Below are positions 32,078 to 41,090 of a DNA stretch of 50,916 nt, piece by piece (positions within the stretch are counted from its first letter, which is position 1; every line of letters starts with the position of its first letter). Under the pieces are notes generated by a model, which was given only the letters and a program-made list of their open reading frames with translations, was not told the origin of the DNA and did no database searches. The DNA comes from an uncultured Alphaproteobacteria bacterium (GTDB lineage: Bacteria; Pseudomonadota; Alphaproteobacteria; CAAHEQ01; UBA3637). The translations under genes were made by a program, and so were the position numbers. Location of the stretch: contig CALGXF010000034.1 of the NCBI GenBank assembly GCA_937935995.1, forward strand, positions 1 to 50,916. Direction: 5' to 3'.

Positions 32078-34153
32078 TTATTGTTCCTTTTCTTTATTTA
32101 TAAGCGTGTTCATGAAAAAATCAAGTAAAAAAGGCGCTTGAACATTCGGATGCCATAATCGCATTCCCATTGTATCGGCCGCATTTCGAACATCAATACC
32201 GGTTGGGGTCAGAAAAAGCGTGTGTGCTCCTTTATTCCAAAGGGTTTTATAATCTAAAATCAAAGGCGCCTCACATGTGGGTGTTTCTTTTTGCGGCAAA
32301 ACGGCAATATCGGCTCCGGCACAAGCGTCGGGCGTCAATGCAATATGATATCCTTTCAGTTCGACAGACGGGGTTTCGATTAAATCAATAGGATCCGTCG
32401 GATTAAATCCGTTGCGTTCCATCCAAGATTGGCGCGTTCTTTTTTCGCGCCTGTGCGTGGAGAATGAAAAATGTCCGTTTTCTTGCAAGCCGATAAGGCG
32501 GCCGCCTTGACTGATGAAAAGATCCGGCGTTGTGTGTCCGAGAAACGAAAAAGCACCGATAATCAAAAATAACAATCCCAAAGCTCTGATTTTTGTTTTC
32601 CACAAGCACACCCAAAGGCCGCCCAAAATGAAACAGGCAAATCCCCAAGTCGGCAAAGCCGGTACCAAAACGGAAGCTTTCGGCAGGCCGGCAATCCAAG
32701 CTGTTATATCCGCCACTAAATCCAAAAAGAAACCGGCCGCTTTTAACGGATAAACATCCCATCCGAACGGCATGCACAATACGCTGATAAGGAGTAAAGG
32801 CATAATAAGGATACCAAACAAAGAAGATGTTAAAAAGTTTCCCAAAATCCCATAGTTGGGATATCTGTAGAAATGATAAACGGCAATCGGAGCCGTTGCC
32901 AATCCGGCGGCGATGTTGGTGATTAAAAAGCCGAATGCCAGCCCGATAACCCACCGGACAAATTTATTTTTTTGTTTGTGCAGATAAATTTGAACCGGCT
33001 TTTTCAACGCTTCATAAGCGCAAATTAGGGCTAAAACAGCTCCGAAAGATAATTGAAAGCTGGCGGTTACCAAGCTTTCGGGCTTGAAAAGCAAAATGAA
33101 AAAACCAATCCAACAAACATTTCGGACGGATAAAGCTTGACGATCCAGAAGAACGGCAGTGAAGACAACAAATAACATCCAGTAAGAGCGTTGAGCGGGA
33201 ACGGCCAATCCCGAAATCATCAAATATAAAAAAGTTATGATTAAAGCGATAACGGCAGCCGTCTTTTTGGTGTTTATTCTTAATGCAACGGCCGGAAACA
33301 AGGTTAAGAAAAAGCGTGTAAAAGCAAAAACCAAGCCGGCAATCAACATCATGTGCAACCCGGAAACCGATAACACATGCGCAATGCCGGCGTCTCGATA
33401 GTGGTTGTATGTTTTTTGGGAAATTGATGTACCGGATCCGATAACAAGCGGTAAAACGACACCGGCTTGTTCCGGCGGCAAAACGTCTCGGATACGATTG
33501 CCTATTTTTTGGCGTAACGTTTCAAATAAATCCGTCCATGACGAAGCATTGCTTTTTTGTAAAATAACAGGTTGACCGGTTGCATATCCGGTTGCGCCGA
33601 TTCGACTGAACCACAACGGACGGCAAAAAGCATATCCGCCCGGTTCTGTCGGCAACCCCGGCGGCATGAGGTTGGCTCGGATTTCAATGCGATCTCCCTT
33701 ATGAATGACAGGAGATAAACCGTTTGCGCGGATGCGGACGCGTTTCGGTGTTTTTTCGGGCGTGATTCGATCGATGAAGACATCGCTTAATGTAATCCGC
33801 CGTGCGTTTGGATAAAGTTCGACTTGATCAACTGTTCCTTCGACCCAAACAAAATGAATATTTTTGGATAAACGAGGGGCTGCCGCTAAATGGGCTTTTG
33901 TCTGAATAAGGGCAAAACCGCCGGTGGTAAAACAGAGGGCTAAAAAGAAACAATATAAAAAGATATTTTTCCGCGTCAGAAGAAAACCGGACAAACACAG
34001 CAAAAACAACAATGGCCCCAAAGCCCAAAACGGTTCTTGCGGCAAGATAAAATAAAGGGCGATGCCCAAACCGAAAGCAACGGGTAACCATAAATTCCAT
34101 CGATCTTGTTCGGCTAAAAAGAGGTCTTTGATAAGTGAATAAATCCGGTTCAT
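32078..34153 (-). CDS. comEC: ComEC/Rec2-type DNA uptake channel protein
   Basis: 691 residues. N-terminal helices and a DUF4131-like periplasmic domain (about 60-200) are followed by the Competence domain with HVLSVSGLHMMLIAG and many membrane helices (about 235-510). The C-terminal region (about 560-690) is short and lacks the HxHxDH metal site of a metallo-beta-lactamase domain, so this is the form without an active nuclease domain. ComEC carries single-stranded DNA across the inner membrane. No other competence genes are visible except the prepilin-like gene nearby. Confidence 0.93.
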   Translation of the reverse strand: MNRIYSLIKDLFLAEQDRWNLWLPVAFGLGIALYFILPQEPFWALGPLLFLLCLSGFLLTRKNIFLYCFFLALCFTTGGFALIQTKAHLAAAPRLSKNIHFVWVEGTVDQVELYPNARRITLSDVFIDRITPEKTPKRVRIRANGLSPVIHKGDRIEIRANLMPPGLPTEPGGYAFCRPLWFSRIGATGYATGQPVILQKSNASSWTDLFETLRQKIGNRIRDVLPPEQAGVVLPLVIGSGTSISQKTYNHYRDAGIAHVLSVSGLHMMLIAGLVFAFTRFFLTLFPAVALRINTKKTAAVIALIITFLYLMISGLAVPAQRSYWMLFVVFTAVLLDRQALSVRNVCWIGFFILLFKPESLVTASFQLSFGAVLALICAYEALKKPVQIYLHKQKNKFVRWVIGLAFGFLITNIAAGLATAPIAVYHFYRYPNYGILGNFLTSSLFGILIMPLLLISVLCMPFGWDVYPLKAAGFFLDLVADITAWIAGLPKASVLVPALPTWGFACFILGGLWVCLWKTKIRALGLLFLIIGAFSFLGHTTPDLFISQGGRLIGLQENGHFSFSTHRREKRTRQSWMERNGFNPTDPIDLIETPSVELKGYHIALTPDACAGADIAVLPQKETPTCEAPLILDYKTLWNKGAHTLFLTPTGIDVRNAADTMGMRLWHPNVQAPFLLDFFMNTLINKEKEQ

Positions 34154-34237
34154 GATTTCTCTTTATCTTCTATGGAAAGTCTGTTATAACATAAAAAATC
34201 TTGAAAATATAGCCTCATATGTAAAAGGACATAGAAA

Positions 34238-35017
34238 ATGATGTTGCAGACGTTTGTTTTGGCTTTGGTGCAGAGCATTGCAGAATTTTTGCCGATTAGT
34301 TCTTCGGCTCATTTGATTTTGGTTCCAAGACTGTTGCATTGGCCGGATCAGGGAATCGCAATGGATATCGGGTTGCATGTCGGAACATTGGCGGCTGTTT
34401 TGGTTTACTTCGGGCGCGATTTTTGGAATATTCTATGGGGATTTTATAAAAAAGGGCCTGCTCAAAATTTATTTATTCATTTATGTATTGCAACGGTGCC
34501 GGCCTTGATTGTCGGTTTCTTTTTGGAACAGATTGTGGAAACTGTTTTCCGGTCTCCGGTTCTGATTGCCGGAACATTGATGGTTTTCGGGGTGGTTTTG
34601 TATTTGGCTGATCGTAACAGCGCGTCGCAAAAAGAAATTCAAACCATGACGAAAAAAGATGCTTTATTCATCGGTGTTGCGCAATGTTTAGCGTTGGTTC
34701 CCGGAGTCAGCCGTTCCGGGATTACTATGACGGCTGGCCGGTTGTGTCAAATGAAACGAACGGCAGCGACTCAATTTTCCATGATGCTGTCTGTTCCGGT
34801 CATTGCGGCGGCGGCGATTTGGCACATCGGTAAGTTGTTTTTGGAAAATAAATGGGATGTTCTTAATCCGACTTTCGGTTGGGGGATTTTCTTTTCTTTT
34901 ATCGGCGGATTGATGGCCGTTTCTTTTTTGATGCGATGGGTCAAAACCGAATCCTTTTTCGTCTTTATGGTTTATCGGTTGGCATTAGGGCTTTATTTGT
35001 TGTTTGTTTTTCTGTAA
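34238..35017 (+). CDS. uppP: Undecaprenyl-diphosphatase UppP (BacA)
   Basis: 259 residues, polytopic. Signature motifs are SIAEFLPISSSAHLILVP near the N-terminus and LVPGVSRSGITMTAGR (about 150-165), the two halves of the active site. It recycles C55-PP to C55-P for peptidoglycan and O-antigen synthesis. It is divergent from comEC and ends 6 bases before the end of the convergent Cys-rich gene. Confidence 0.97.
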   Translation: MMLQTFVLALVQSIAEFLPISSSAHLILVPRLLHWPDQGIAMDIGLHVGTLAAVLVYFGRDFWNILWGFYKKGPAQNLFIHLCIATVPALIVGFFLEQIVETVFRSPVLIAGTLMVFGVVLYLADRNSASQKEIQTMTKKDALFIGVAQCLALVPGVSRSGITMTAGRLCQMKRTAATQFSMMLSVPVIAAAAIWHIGKLFLENKWDVLNPTFGWGIFFSFIGGLMAVSFLMRWVKTESFFVFMVYRLALGLYLLFVFL

Positions 35018-35023
35018 AGAAAT

Positions 35024-37567
35024 TTATACGCACGTTTCTGTGGTTTCATCCCATGCATGATTGGCGTCGCAACAAATTGTGCGATTGAATTTGTCTGTAT
35101 GCGTTGAGCCGCCGCAAACACATGTTGATGTGACTTCGGCATTGTTTTCACAAGCGTCTCGGCAAATCCCGTTTTCATCGGCAATCTGGCCATCATCACA
35201 GGTCGTTAACGTACATCCGCCGTTTGTGTAGATATGACCGGCGGGGCAGCAATAAGATTTATCCCCAATCGTGGTGACTTGTCCCGTTGTTGTATTACAA
35301 ATACATCCGTCGACTAAAGCGCCGTTTTGGAGACACTCTCCGACAGGCATGCATTCGGACATGTACACTTGCTTACAATCAGAACCGTCATAGTTACACC
35401 GAAGTCCGCATACTTTTTTGTTGAAAAGACATCTTGCCGGTTTGTAGTCGGAGAGGTAATGGCAAGCCATGCCGGATATTCCCAAATCGGAATCCAAACA
35501 TCCCCATACTTTTTCAGTTTCTATATACCCATACGTCATGCCAAACGCAGCACATCCCGGGTCAGCGCAATTCCCATACTCACACTTTTCGGGCTGTGTA
35601 ACATTGCAACGAGTGGCACAACGTGTGTTTCCTTTGTAACATTCTTTGTGCGTGTCATGATTATAGTCGCAACAGATATCTCCTTTACAACAATAACCGG
35701 TTTCGGGGTCATACGTTTGACCGTCCAAGCACATATTTTCGGCACAGTTTCCATTACATTCCGGCGGATTAGTACAGGCAGTATCACATGTAACGCCGGT
35801 TGATGCTTGACAATTCCAAAGCGTTTGTGTTTCATTTGTCGGATAACACTTTACGCCATTTTCAAATAAGCAGCCGCCATATTGGAAATAAGGGTAGGTA
35901 GCCGTTGTTCCGTGAAGCAACGTTGAACCGGCCGGGCATAGATTGTTGTCGCATAGACCGGTCACACAGGCACCGTTTACGTTTGCGGTACAACATGGAT
36001 AGATGCCTGTCGACGCAAAGCAAAAGGTGCGGTTGTCAGTAGGTGTTATTTTGTAACATTCTTTTCCGGGAACTTTGCACCCGTATCTGTATCCGCCGGA
36101 TGTTTGCCATGGAGACGGGATGAATTGAAAATCAAATTCATCGGGACATTCATCGGCATAGCATGTTCCGCTAGAGCAGTTGTGTCCGAGAGAATCACAA
36201 TTATATCCACACAATAATTCATTGATATAGCAGTTATAACTCGTGGGGCCACCTCTGCACTCGAATCGTTGACACTGACCATTGACATAAATGTACCCGG
36301 CAGGACAAGCACATGTGGCGGCATCCGTGCCTTCAATGCATGTGCAAGCACAGGTGTCCGGGTCTCGGGAACCCGTCATCCCGGAACCGTCACATACTGG
36401 ATGACATGCTCCATTGCACATTTCATAACCGTCTTCACACACACACGAACATGTTGAACTATCCCATGAAGCATGCTCGGGACAATCTTGCGGTTCACAC
36501 ACACAATCGCAGGAAACGGGATCACGCATAAATCCGTCAGCACATGCGGTATAACAGCTCCCCCGGCATTCCGTGTAACCGGGCGCACATTGACACGTCC
36601 CCGATACACACACTTCCTTCGGCCCGCATAAATTGTCATTATCTCGACAGACGCCGCTTTCACAAGATTGGCATCCGGAACAGGTGCAATCTATGGGGTC
36701 AACCCCACTAGACGGTTTGCCGATGGATAATCCGTCATAAGAAAAGACAAACGTATTATCCGAACCACATGTTGAAGACAAGTCAGCCCCATTTAACGTC
36801 ACACTTTTGGGAACAGGAAAGGTCATGTCTTGTAATCGTCGACAGACCCGTTCAGGAACATGAGAGGCAATAATGTCATATCCGTTGCCGGCTGTTTTTT
36901 TGTGTTGGTAAGTAATGCTTTCGACGACTTCGTCAAATCCGGCCAACGGATAAGTTTGTCCGGTTGTTGCTTGTCTGACAAAAGGATTACCGAAAGAAGC
37001 GATGGCGCGTAAATCGACTTGATTATAGATTTGGTTAGCGCGGTGTTTAGACACAGCAAACGAATAAGCCGCAATCCCGCCGATGGCTAACACGCCCATA
37101 ATGGCCAGCACGGCGAGCATTTCCAGCATACTGCGGCCGGTTTGAGGGAAAATGTGGTCGGCTTGATATCGGCGGGGTGAAGGGGCGCGGGCGGGCGCCC
37201 CGCCGATTATGTAATGCGATGGTGTTTTGGTCGTTGGACATGGGAAACGGTGTCCCCATTGGTGAGGCGTTAATCGGTTCAATTGTCCCAACCGGCCGGC
37301 ACACCTTCTCTGCGCGCCCGCCTCGGCCGGTAAATGTACCCGGTGCAATAATCGACCAAAATTCACAAGGGTCGCCCCGCGTGTTGCGGGGGGTCGGGGC
37401 GACCCTTTGCCCGTCATATCCTTTCCACTTGCGACATGTATCTTCGCATCGGACAGGCTGTTATCCGTTCGAATGTCCAATCGCCGATGTCGAAAAAGTG
37501 AGAGAAAACCTGCTTTACAAGCTATATGGGGGGGGGGGGTAACGTGTTTATTGTAAATGAATAGCAT
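35024..37567 (-). CDS. Cys-rich protein with prepilin-like N-terminal segment
   Basis: 847 residues from ATG 37567, which has AGGAGG 7 bases upstream. The prepilin-like site is TG|RSMLEMLAVLAIMGVL at about residue 144, with Glu at +5 as in type IV pilins, followed by one membrane helix and about 650 residues packed with Cys in EGF-like units (CACPAGYIYVNGQC, CQCAPGYTEC, CVCEDGYEMCNGAC). It is probably exported and disulfide-bonded. The 144 residues before the cleavage-like site are odd: GC-rich, Arg/Pro/His-rich and palindromic in DNA, unlike a normal short leader. A 12-base C tract lies in codons 10-14. If the true start is internal, I cannot identify it; the ATG at 37417 has a poorly spaced site. 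Confidence 0.7.
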   Translation of the reverse strand: MLFIYNKHVTPPPHIACKAGFLSLFRHRRLDIRTDNSLSDAKIHVASGKDMTGKGSPRPPATRGATLVNFGRLLHRVHLPAEAGAQRRCAGRLGQLNRLTPHQWGHRFPCPTTKTPSHYIIGGAPARAPSPRRYQADHIFPQTGRSMLEMLAVLAIMGVLAIGGIAAYSFAVSKHRANQIYNQVDLRAIASFGNPFVRQATTGQTYPLAGFDEVVESITYQHKKTAGNGYDIIASHVPERVCRRLQDMTFPVPKSVTLNGADLSSTCGSDNTFVFSYDGLSIGKPSSGVDPIDCTCSGCQSCESGVCRDNDNLCGPKEVCVSGTCQCAPGYTECRGSCYTACADGFMRDPVSCDCVCEPQDCPEHASWDSSTCSCVCEDGYEMCNGACHPVCDGSGMTGSRDPDTCACTCIEGTDAATCACPAGYIYVNGQCQRFECRGGPTSYNCYINELLCGYNCDSLGHNCSSGTCYADECPDEFDFQFIPSPWQTSGGYRYGCKVPGKECYKITPTDNRTFCFASTGIYPCCTANVNGACVTGLCDNNLCPAGSTLLHGTTATYPYFQYGGCLFENGVKCYPTNETQTLWNCQASTGVTCDTACTNPPECNGNCAENMCLDGQTYDPETGYCCKGDICCDYNHDTHKECYKGNTRCATRCNVTQPEKCEYGNCADPGCAAFGMTYGYIETEKVWGCLDSDLGISGMACHYLSDYKPARCLFNKKVCGLRCNYDGSDCKQVYMSECMPVGECLQNGALVDGCICNTTTGQVTTIGDKSYCCPAGHIYTNGGCTLTTCDDGQIADENGICRDACENNAEVTSTCVCGGSTHTDKFNRTICCDANHAWDETTETCV
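37367..37407. repeat. GC-rich inverted repeat inside 5' part of prepilin-like gene
   Basis: Thirteen perfect pairs, AAGGGTCGCCCCG (37367-37379) with CGGGGCGACCCTT (37395-37407), loop 15 bases. A second GC palindrome (GGGGCGC..GCGCCCC) lies near 37180-37200. The whole 37130-37520 stretch is much more GC-rich than its surroundings. Confidence 0.8.
37528..37539. repeat. Homopolymer tract of 12 G (12 C on coding strand)
   Basis: Twelve consecutive G in the plus strand, just inside the 5' end of the prepilin-like gene. With 12 bases the frame is open. With 11 the next codons are ATA TAG; with 13 they are TAT AGC TTG TAA. Either slip ends translation at once, as expected for an on/off contingency locus. 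Sequencing error in such a tract cannot be excluded. Confidence 0.85.
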
Positions 37568-37623
37568 CTGAATTCCTCCTGCTTCTCCTATTTTTCTAGG
37601 AGATTTTAAAACGTTTGTCAATA

Positions 37624-37650
37624 AAAAAGCCGTTCATAAGAACGGCTTTT
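37624..37650 (-). terminator. Terminator of rpsF-rpsR-rplI-rpsU operon
   Basis: Stem GCCGTTC (37629-37635) and GAACGGC (37640-37646), loop ATAA, with a T run on the minus strand; 13 bases beyond the rpsU stop. Confidence 0.9.
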
Positions 37651-37662
37651 CTGATAAACGGA

Positions 37663-37869
37663 TTAGTATCCTTCGGACCATTTCCGTTTTCTTTCGATTT
37701 TACGCGCACGACGAATGCCTTCTGCTTTTTCACGTTTTTTCTTTTCAGATGGCTTTTCGAAGTTCCGCCGGAGTTTCATTTCGCGAAAGAGACCTTCGCG
37801 CTGCATTTTCTTTTTCAATGCCTTGAGCGCTTGTTCTACATTGTTTTCGCGGACAATAACTTGAACTAT
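37663..37869 (-). CDS. rpsU: Ribosomal protein bS21, apparent ATA start
   Basis: 68 residues. The chain reads (M)VQVIVRENNVEQALKALKKK and ends RKIERKRKWSEGY, a complete bS21. The codon where ATG is expected is ATA (37867-37869). No ATG, GTG or TTG is in frame upstream before a stop, while AAAGGAGG sits 8-9 bases before the ATA, ideal spacing. An ATG-TAA minicistron overlaps the leader between them. Either AUA is used as a start, as AUU is in infC, or there is a sequence error. It is the last gene of the ribosomal protein operon. Confidence 0.92.
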   Translation of the reverse strand: MVQVIVRENNVEQALKALKKKMQREGLFREMKLRRNFEKPSEKKKREKAEGIRRARKIERKRKWSEGY

Positions 37870-37912
37870 TTTACATCCCTCCTTTACGTGTTCGCTAGAT
37901 GTTTATTCCAAA

Positions 37913-38470
37913 TTATTCAGCTTTTTCTTCTGTTTTTTCTTCAACGACTTCTTCTGTTGTTTCTTCGACTTCAACAGGTTTTACTAAATCGTTGTTGTAA
38001 GAATTGGCCAAACGAACAGATTCTTCTTGGCTGCGAGCAACCGTTACTTTGATTTTTTCAGCAACATCCGGATGCAAAACAATGCGAACATCGTACACAC
38101 CGACATTCTTCAGCGGTTGCGGCAAATCAATTTGATGTCTTTCCAATTTAACATCCATATCCCGCAAAGCATCATGAATATCTCTTGCCGTTACAGAACC
38201 GTACAGCTGACCGGATTCGGCCGCTTGACGAACCAAGACAACAGCTAAATTTTTCATGGTTTCAGCCACTTTTTCAGCTTCTTGACGCCGTTTTAAGTTA
38301 CGTGCTTCCAATTCAGCTCTTTGGCTTTCGAAATAAGCCAAGTTTTCTTTTGTCGAACGCAAAGCCTTTTTTTGCGGCAGCAAATAGTTGCGCGCGTAAC
38401 CGGTTTTGACTTTGACGACATCGCCCATTTGACCTAAACGTTCAATCCGTTCTAATAAAATAACTTCCAT
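37913..38470 (-). CDS. rplI: Ribosomal protein bL9
   Basis: 185 residues. The N-terminal domain MEVILLERIERLGQMGDVVK and the GYARNYLLPQKKA motif are diagnostic; a long connecting helix (about 45-80) leads to the C-terminal rRNA-binding domain. An acidic tail (VEVEETTEEVVEEKTEEKAE) extends it beyond the ~150 residues of E. coli L9, as is common in alphaproteobacteria. The start has AGGAGG upstream and lies 9 bases after rpsR. Confidence 0.97.
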   Translation of the reverse strand: MEVILLERIERLGQMGDVVKVKTGYARNYLLPQKKALRSTKENLAYFESQRAELEARNLKRRQEAEKVAETMKNLAVVLVRQAAESGQLYGSVTARDIHDALRDMDVKLERHQIDLPQPLKNVGVYDVRIVLHPDVAEKIKVTVARSQEESVRLANSYNNDLVKPVEVEETTEEVVEEKTEEKAE

Positions 38471-38479
38471 AGCTTCCTC

Positions 38480-38722
38480 CTAGTTTTCAGAACCAGAAAC
38501 GAACGGCAGTAACGCTAAAAAACGAGCCCGTTTAATGGCTTTTGCCAATTCACGTTGTTTTTTGGCGGAAACAGCGGAAATTCTGGAAGGAACAATTTTG
38601 CCGCGTTCAGAAATAAAACGAGACAACAATTTAACATCTTTATAATCAATCGTCAAAGCGTTCTTGCCGGAAAACGGGCAGGACTTTGAACGACGAAAGA
38701 ATGAATGACGAACTTCTTGCAT
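38480..38722 (-). CDS. rpsR: Ribosomal protein bS18
   Basis: 80 residues. RRSKSCPFSGKNALTIDYKD, LLSRFISERGKIVPSRISAV and AKAIKRARFLALLPF are the bS18 signatures. The start overlaps the rpsF stop by one base (TAATG), so S6 and S18, which bind each other on the 30S platform, are translationally coupled. Confidence 0.98.
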   Translation of the reverse strand: MQEVRHSFFRRSKSCPFSGKNALTIDYKDVKLLSRFISERGKIVPSRISAVSAKKQRELAKAIKRARFLALLPFVSGSEN

Positions 38723-39099
38723 TAGAATTCCTCTCTTTCTTCAGGGTCTAACAGAGAATCTTCTGATTTTCTGCTGGATTTAGGTGTCAACATAACGGAC
38801 GGCCCTTCTTCCAATTCTTCAACTTTAACGGTCAGGTGACGGATGATGTCTTCATCAATCCGAATCAGACGTTCCATTTCTTTAACAGCTTCTGCCGGCG
38901 CATCGATGTTCATCAATACATAATAACCTTTCCGGTTTTTCTTAATCCGGTAAGCGAGGTTGCGTAAACCCCAATCTTCACGTTTTGTGACTTTGCCGCC
39001 CATCGATTCAATCACACCCGCATATTTGTTGGTGAGTTCTTCTACTTGAGCAGGAGCCAAGTCTTGACGTGCAATAAATACATGTTCATAAAAAGACAT
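38722..39099 (-). CDS. rpsF: Ribosomal protein bS6
   Basis: 125 residues from ATG 39099, with AAGGAG upstream; an earlier in-frame ATG at 39144 lies in the leader. MSFYEHVFIARQDLAPAQVE, GLRNLAYRIKKNRKGYYVLM and a C-terminal acidic tail are typical. First gene of rpsF-rpsR-rplI-rpsU. Confidence 0.97.
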   Translation of the reverse strand: MSFYEHVFIARQDLAPAQVEELTNKYAGVIESMGGKVTKREDWGLRNLAYRIKKNRKGYYVLMNIDAPAEAVKEMERLIRIDEDIIRHLTVKVEELEEGPSVMLTPKSSRKSEDSLLDPEEREEF

Positions 39100-39212
39100 A
39101 GTCTTCTCCTTTTGGATATCTCGGCCGCTGTTTAAACCCTGCATGAAACCGCTTCATGAAGGCTTGCGGCATAGTCGGCCCAATGGACAGACAAGGAGCT
39201 ATCAGCACGCGT
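39100..39212 (-). promoter_or_regulatory. Leader of rpsF operon with hairpins, possible S6:S18 autoregulatory site
   Basis: About 110 bases between promoter and rpsF. It contains a hairpin CATGAA-GCGGT-TTCATG (39142-39158, minus sense) overlapping an alternative CCGC/GCGG pairing. Many bacteria regulate this operon through a leader bound by S6:S18; I see plausible structure but cannot match the known consensus with confidence. Confidence 0.35.
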
Positions 39213-39240
39213 ATCATACACTTTTTTTATAAAGAGTCAA
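39213..39240 (-). promoter_or_regulatory. Promoter of rpsF operon
   Basis: Minus strand TTGACT (39235-39240), 16-base spacer, TATGAT (39213-39218). Confidence 0.75.
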
Positions 39241-39271
39241 GAAAAAAATCCCCCGCCGGGTGACGGGGGAT
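39241..39271 (-). terminator. Terminator of aspS
   Basis: Stem ATCCCCCG (39248-39255) and CGGGGGAT (39264-39271) with a run of seven T on the minus strand. Confidence 0.9.
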
Positions 39272-39277
39272 GAAAAG

Positions 39278-41062
39278 TTAATCTTTCTTTTCCGGTGTCC
39301 GTAGTTTGATATGCAATTCGCGCAGTTGTTGTTCTGTCACGTTACCCGGTGCATGCATCAACAAATCTTGGCCGCGTTGATTGAGCGGGAAAGCGATGAC
39401 TTCGCGAATATAATCTTCTTCAGCCAACAACATCACCAGTCGGTCAATCCCGAAAGCACACCCACCGTGTGGCGGCGCTCCGTATTTAAACGCGTTTAAC
39501 ATGCCGCCGAATTTGGCTTCGACGACTTCTTTGCCGTATCCCGCGATTTCAAAGGCTTTGTACATCACATCATCGCGGTGGTTTCGAATCGCCCCCGACA
39601 GGATTTCGATGCCGTTGCATACCATGTCAAATTGATAGGCTTTGATATCCAGCGGATTTTGGGTTGTTAAAGCGTCCAGTCCGCCTTGCGGCATCGAGAA
39701 CGGATTGTGTGAAAATTCAACGGCACCGGTTTCTTCGTTTTCTTCGTAGAACGGGAAATCCGTAATCCAACAGAAAATAAATTGATTGGCATCAATCAAT
39801 CCCAGTTCTTCGCCCAAAGTTGTCCGAACACGGCCGGCGAATTTTGCTGTTTTCAATCCTTTTCCGGCGACAAAGAAAACCACATCGCCGTCTTTGACAT
39901 CAGTAATTTGCTTGATTTGGTCAATGCGTTCGGGCGTTAAATTCTTGGCAACGGGGCCTTTAGTTCCCTCTGCCGTAAAGCCGATGTAAGCCAGACCGCC
40001 GAATCCTTCTTCTTTTGCCCAATTGCCGAGTTTGTCAAACCAAGAACGAGGCTTTTCCGCCGCACCCGGCGCTTTAATTGCCCGAATGAAAGCACCGTCT
40101 TCGACCATTTTCGCAAAAATGCCGAAGTCGGAACCACGAAACACATCCGTGACATCTTTAATCAACAACGGGTTGCGTAAATCCGGTTTGTCCGTTCCGT
40201 ATGTCAACATGGCTTCGTCAAACGGAATTTCACGGAACGGGTAAGGAGAAACCTTGCGCGAACCGGCAAATTCTTCAAAAGCCCCGTGAATGACGGGAGC
40301 GACGGCATCAAAAATATCTTGTTGTGTGACAAATGACATTTCAATATCCAACTGATAAAATTCACCGGGACTGCGGTCGGCACGGCTGTCTTCATCGCGG
40401 AAACAAGGTGCAATTTGGAAATACCGGTCAAATCCCGACACCATCAACAATTGTTTAAATTGTTGCGGCGCTTGTGGCAGGGCGTAAAATTGACCCGGAT
40501 GCAGGCGGCTCGGTACCAAAAAGTCACGCGCTCCTTCCGGCGACGAAGCCGTCAAAATCGGTGTTTGATATTCGGTGAAACCTTGCGCCCACATGCGTTC
40601 ACGCAAAGACCGGATAAAATTAGACCGCAAAACAATATTGGCGTGTGCTTTTTCGCGACGCAAATCCAAAAAACGATACGTCAATCGTTGTTCTTCCGAT
40701 AAATCCGCCGCGTCGCCCGTTACTTGCATCGGCAAAACATCCGCTTCGCCTAAAACTTCAATGTCTTCGACGGCAACTTCAATTCGGCCGGTCGGCAGTT
40801 TTTCATTAACAGTATTGCCTTCACGTAACAAGACTTTTCCGTCCACACGAATAACGCTTTCGGGGCGAACTTTTTCCAGCTTGGCAAAACAAGGCGAAGA
40901 AGTATCCACAACGCATTGTGTCAACCCGTAATGATCGCGCAGGTCAATAAACAACAAATTACCGTGGTCGCGTTTGGAATGAACCCATCCGGACAGACGA
41001 ACTTGTTTGCCGGCATCTTCAGCCCGAAGAGCGGCGCAGGTATGTGTTCTGTATGTATGCAT
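39278..41062 (-). CDS. aspS: Aspartyl-tRNA synthetase
   Basis: 594 residues, bacterial type. N-terminal OB-fold anticodon-binding domain (LSGWVHSKRDHGNLLFIDLR); class II motif 2 region (FRDEDSRADRSPGEFYQLDI); the bacterial GAD insertion domain (about 290-420); and motif 3 with GGCAFGIDRLVMLL. It charges tRNA-Asp (and possibly tRNA-Asn if an amidotransferase is present; not determinable here). The start has AAGGA 7 bases upstream and is preceded by a T-box-like leader. Confidence 0.97.
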   Translation of the reverse strand: MHTYRTHTCAALRAEDAGKQVRLSGWVHSKRDHGNLLFIDLRDHYGLTQCVVDTSSPCFAKLEKVRPESVIRVDGKVLLREGNTVNEKLPTGRIEVAVEDIEVLGEADVLPMQVTGDAADLSEEQRLTYRFLDLRREKAHANIVLRSNFIRSLRERMWAQGFTEYQTPILTASSPEGARDFLVPSRLHPGQFYALPQAPQQFKQLLMVSGFDRYFQIAPCFRDEDSRADRSPGEFYQLDIEMSFVTQQDIFDAVAPVIHGAFEEFAGSRKVSPYPFREIPFDEAMLTYGTDKPDLRNPLLIKDVTDVFRGSDFGIFAKMVEDGAFIRAIKAPGAAEKPRSWFDKLGNWAKEEGFGGLAYIGFTAEGTKGPVAKNLTPERIDQIKQITDVKDGDVVFFVAGKGLKTAKFAGRVRTTLGEELGLIDANQFIFCWITDFPFYEENEETGAVEFSHNPFSMPQGGLDALTTQNPLDIKAYQFDMVCNGIEILSGAIRNHRDDVMYKAFEIAGYGKEVVEAKFGGMLNAFKYGAPPHGGCAFGIDRLVMLLAEEDYIREVIAFPLNQRGQDLLMHAPGNVTEQQLRELHIKLRTPEKKD

Positions 41063-41090
41063 TTTTTAATCCTTTTGTTTTGTTTAAGTG

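Noticed and set aside
35024..37621. CRISPR-like or tandem DNA repeats in the Cys-rich gene
   Set aside because: Repetition is at the protein motif level (Cys spacing) with no regular spacer-repeat pattern in DNA.
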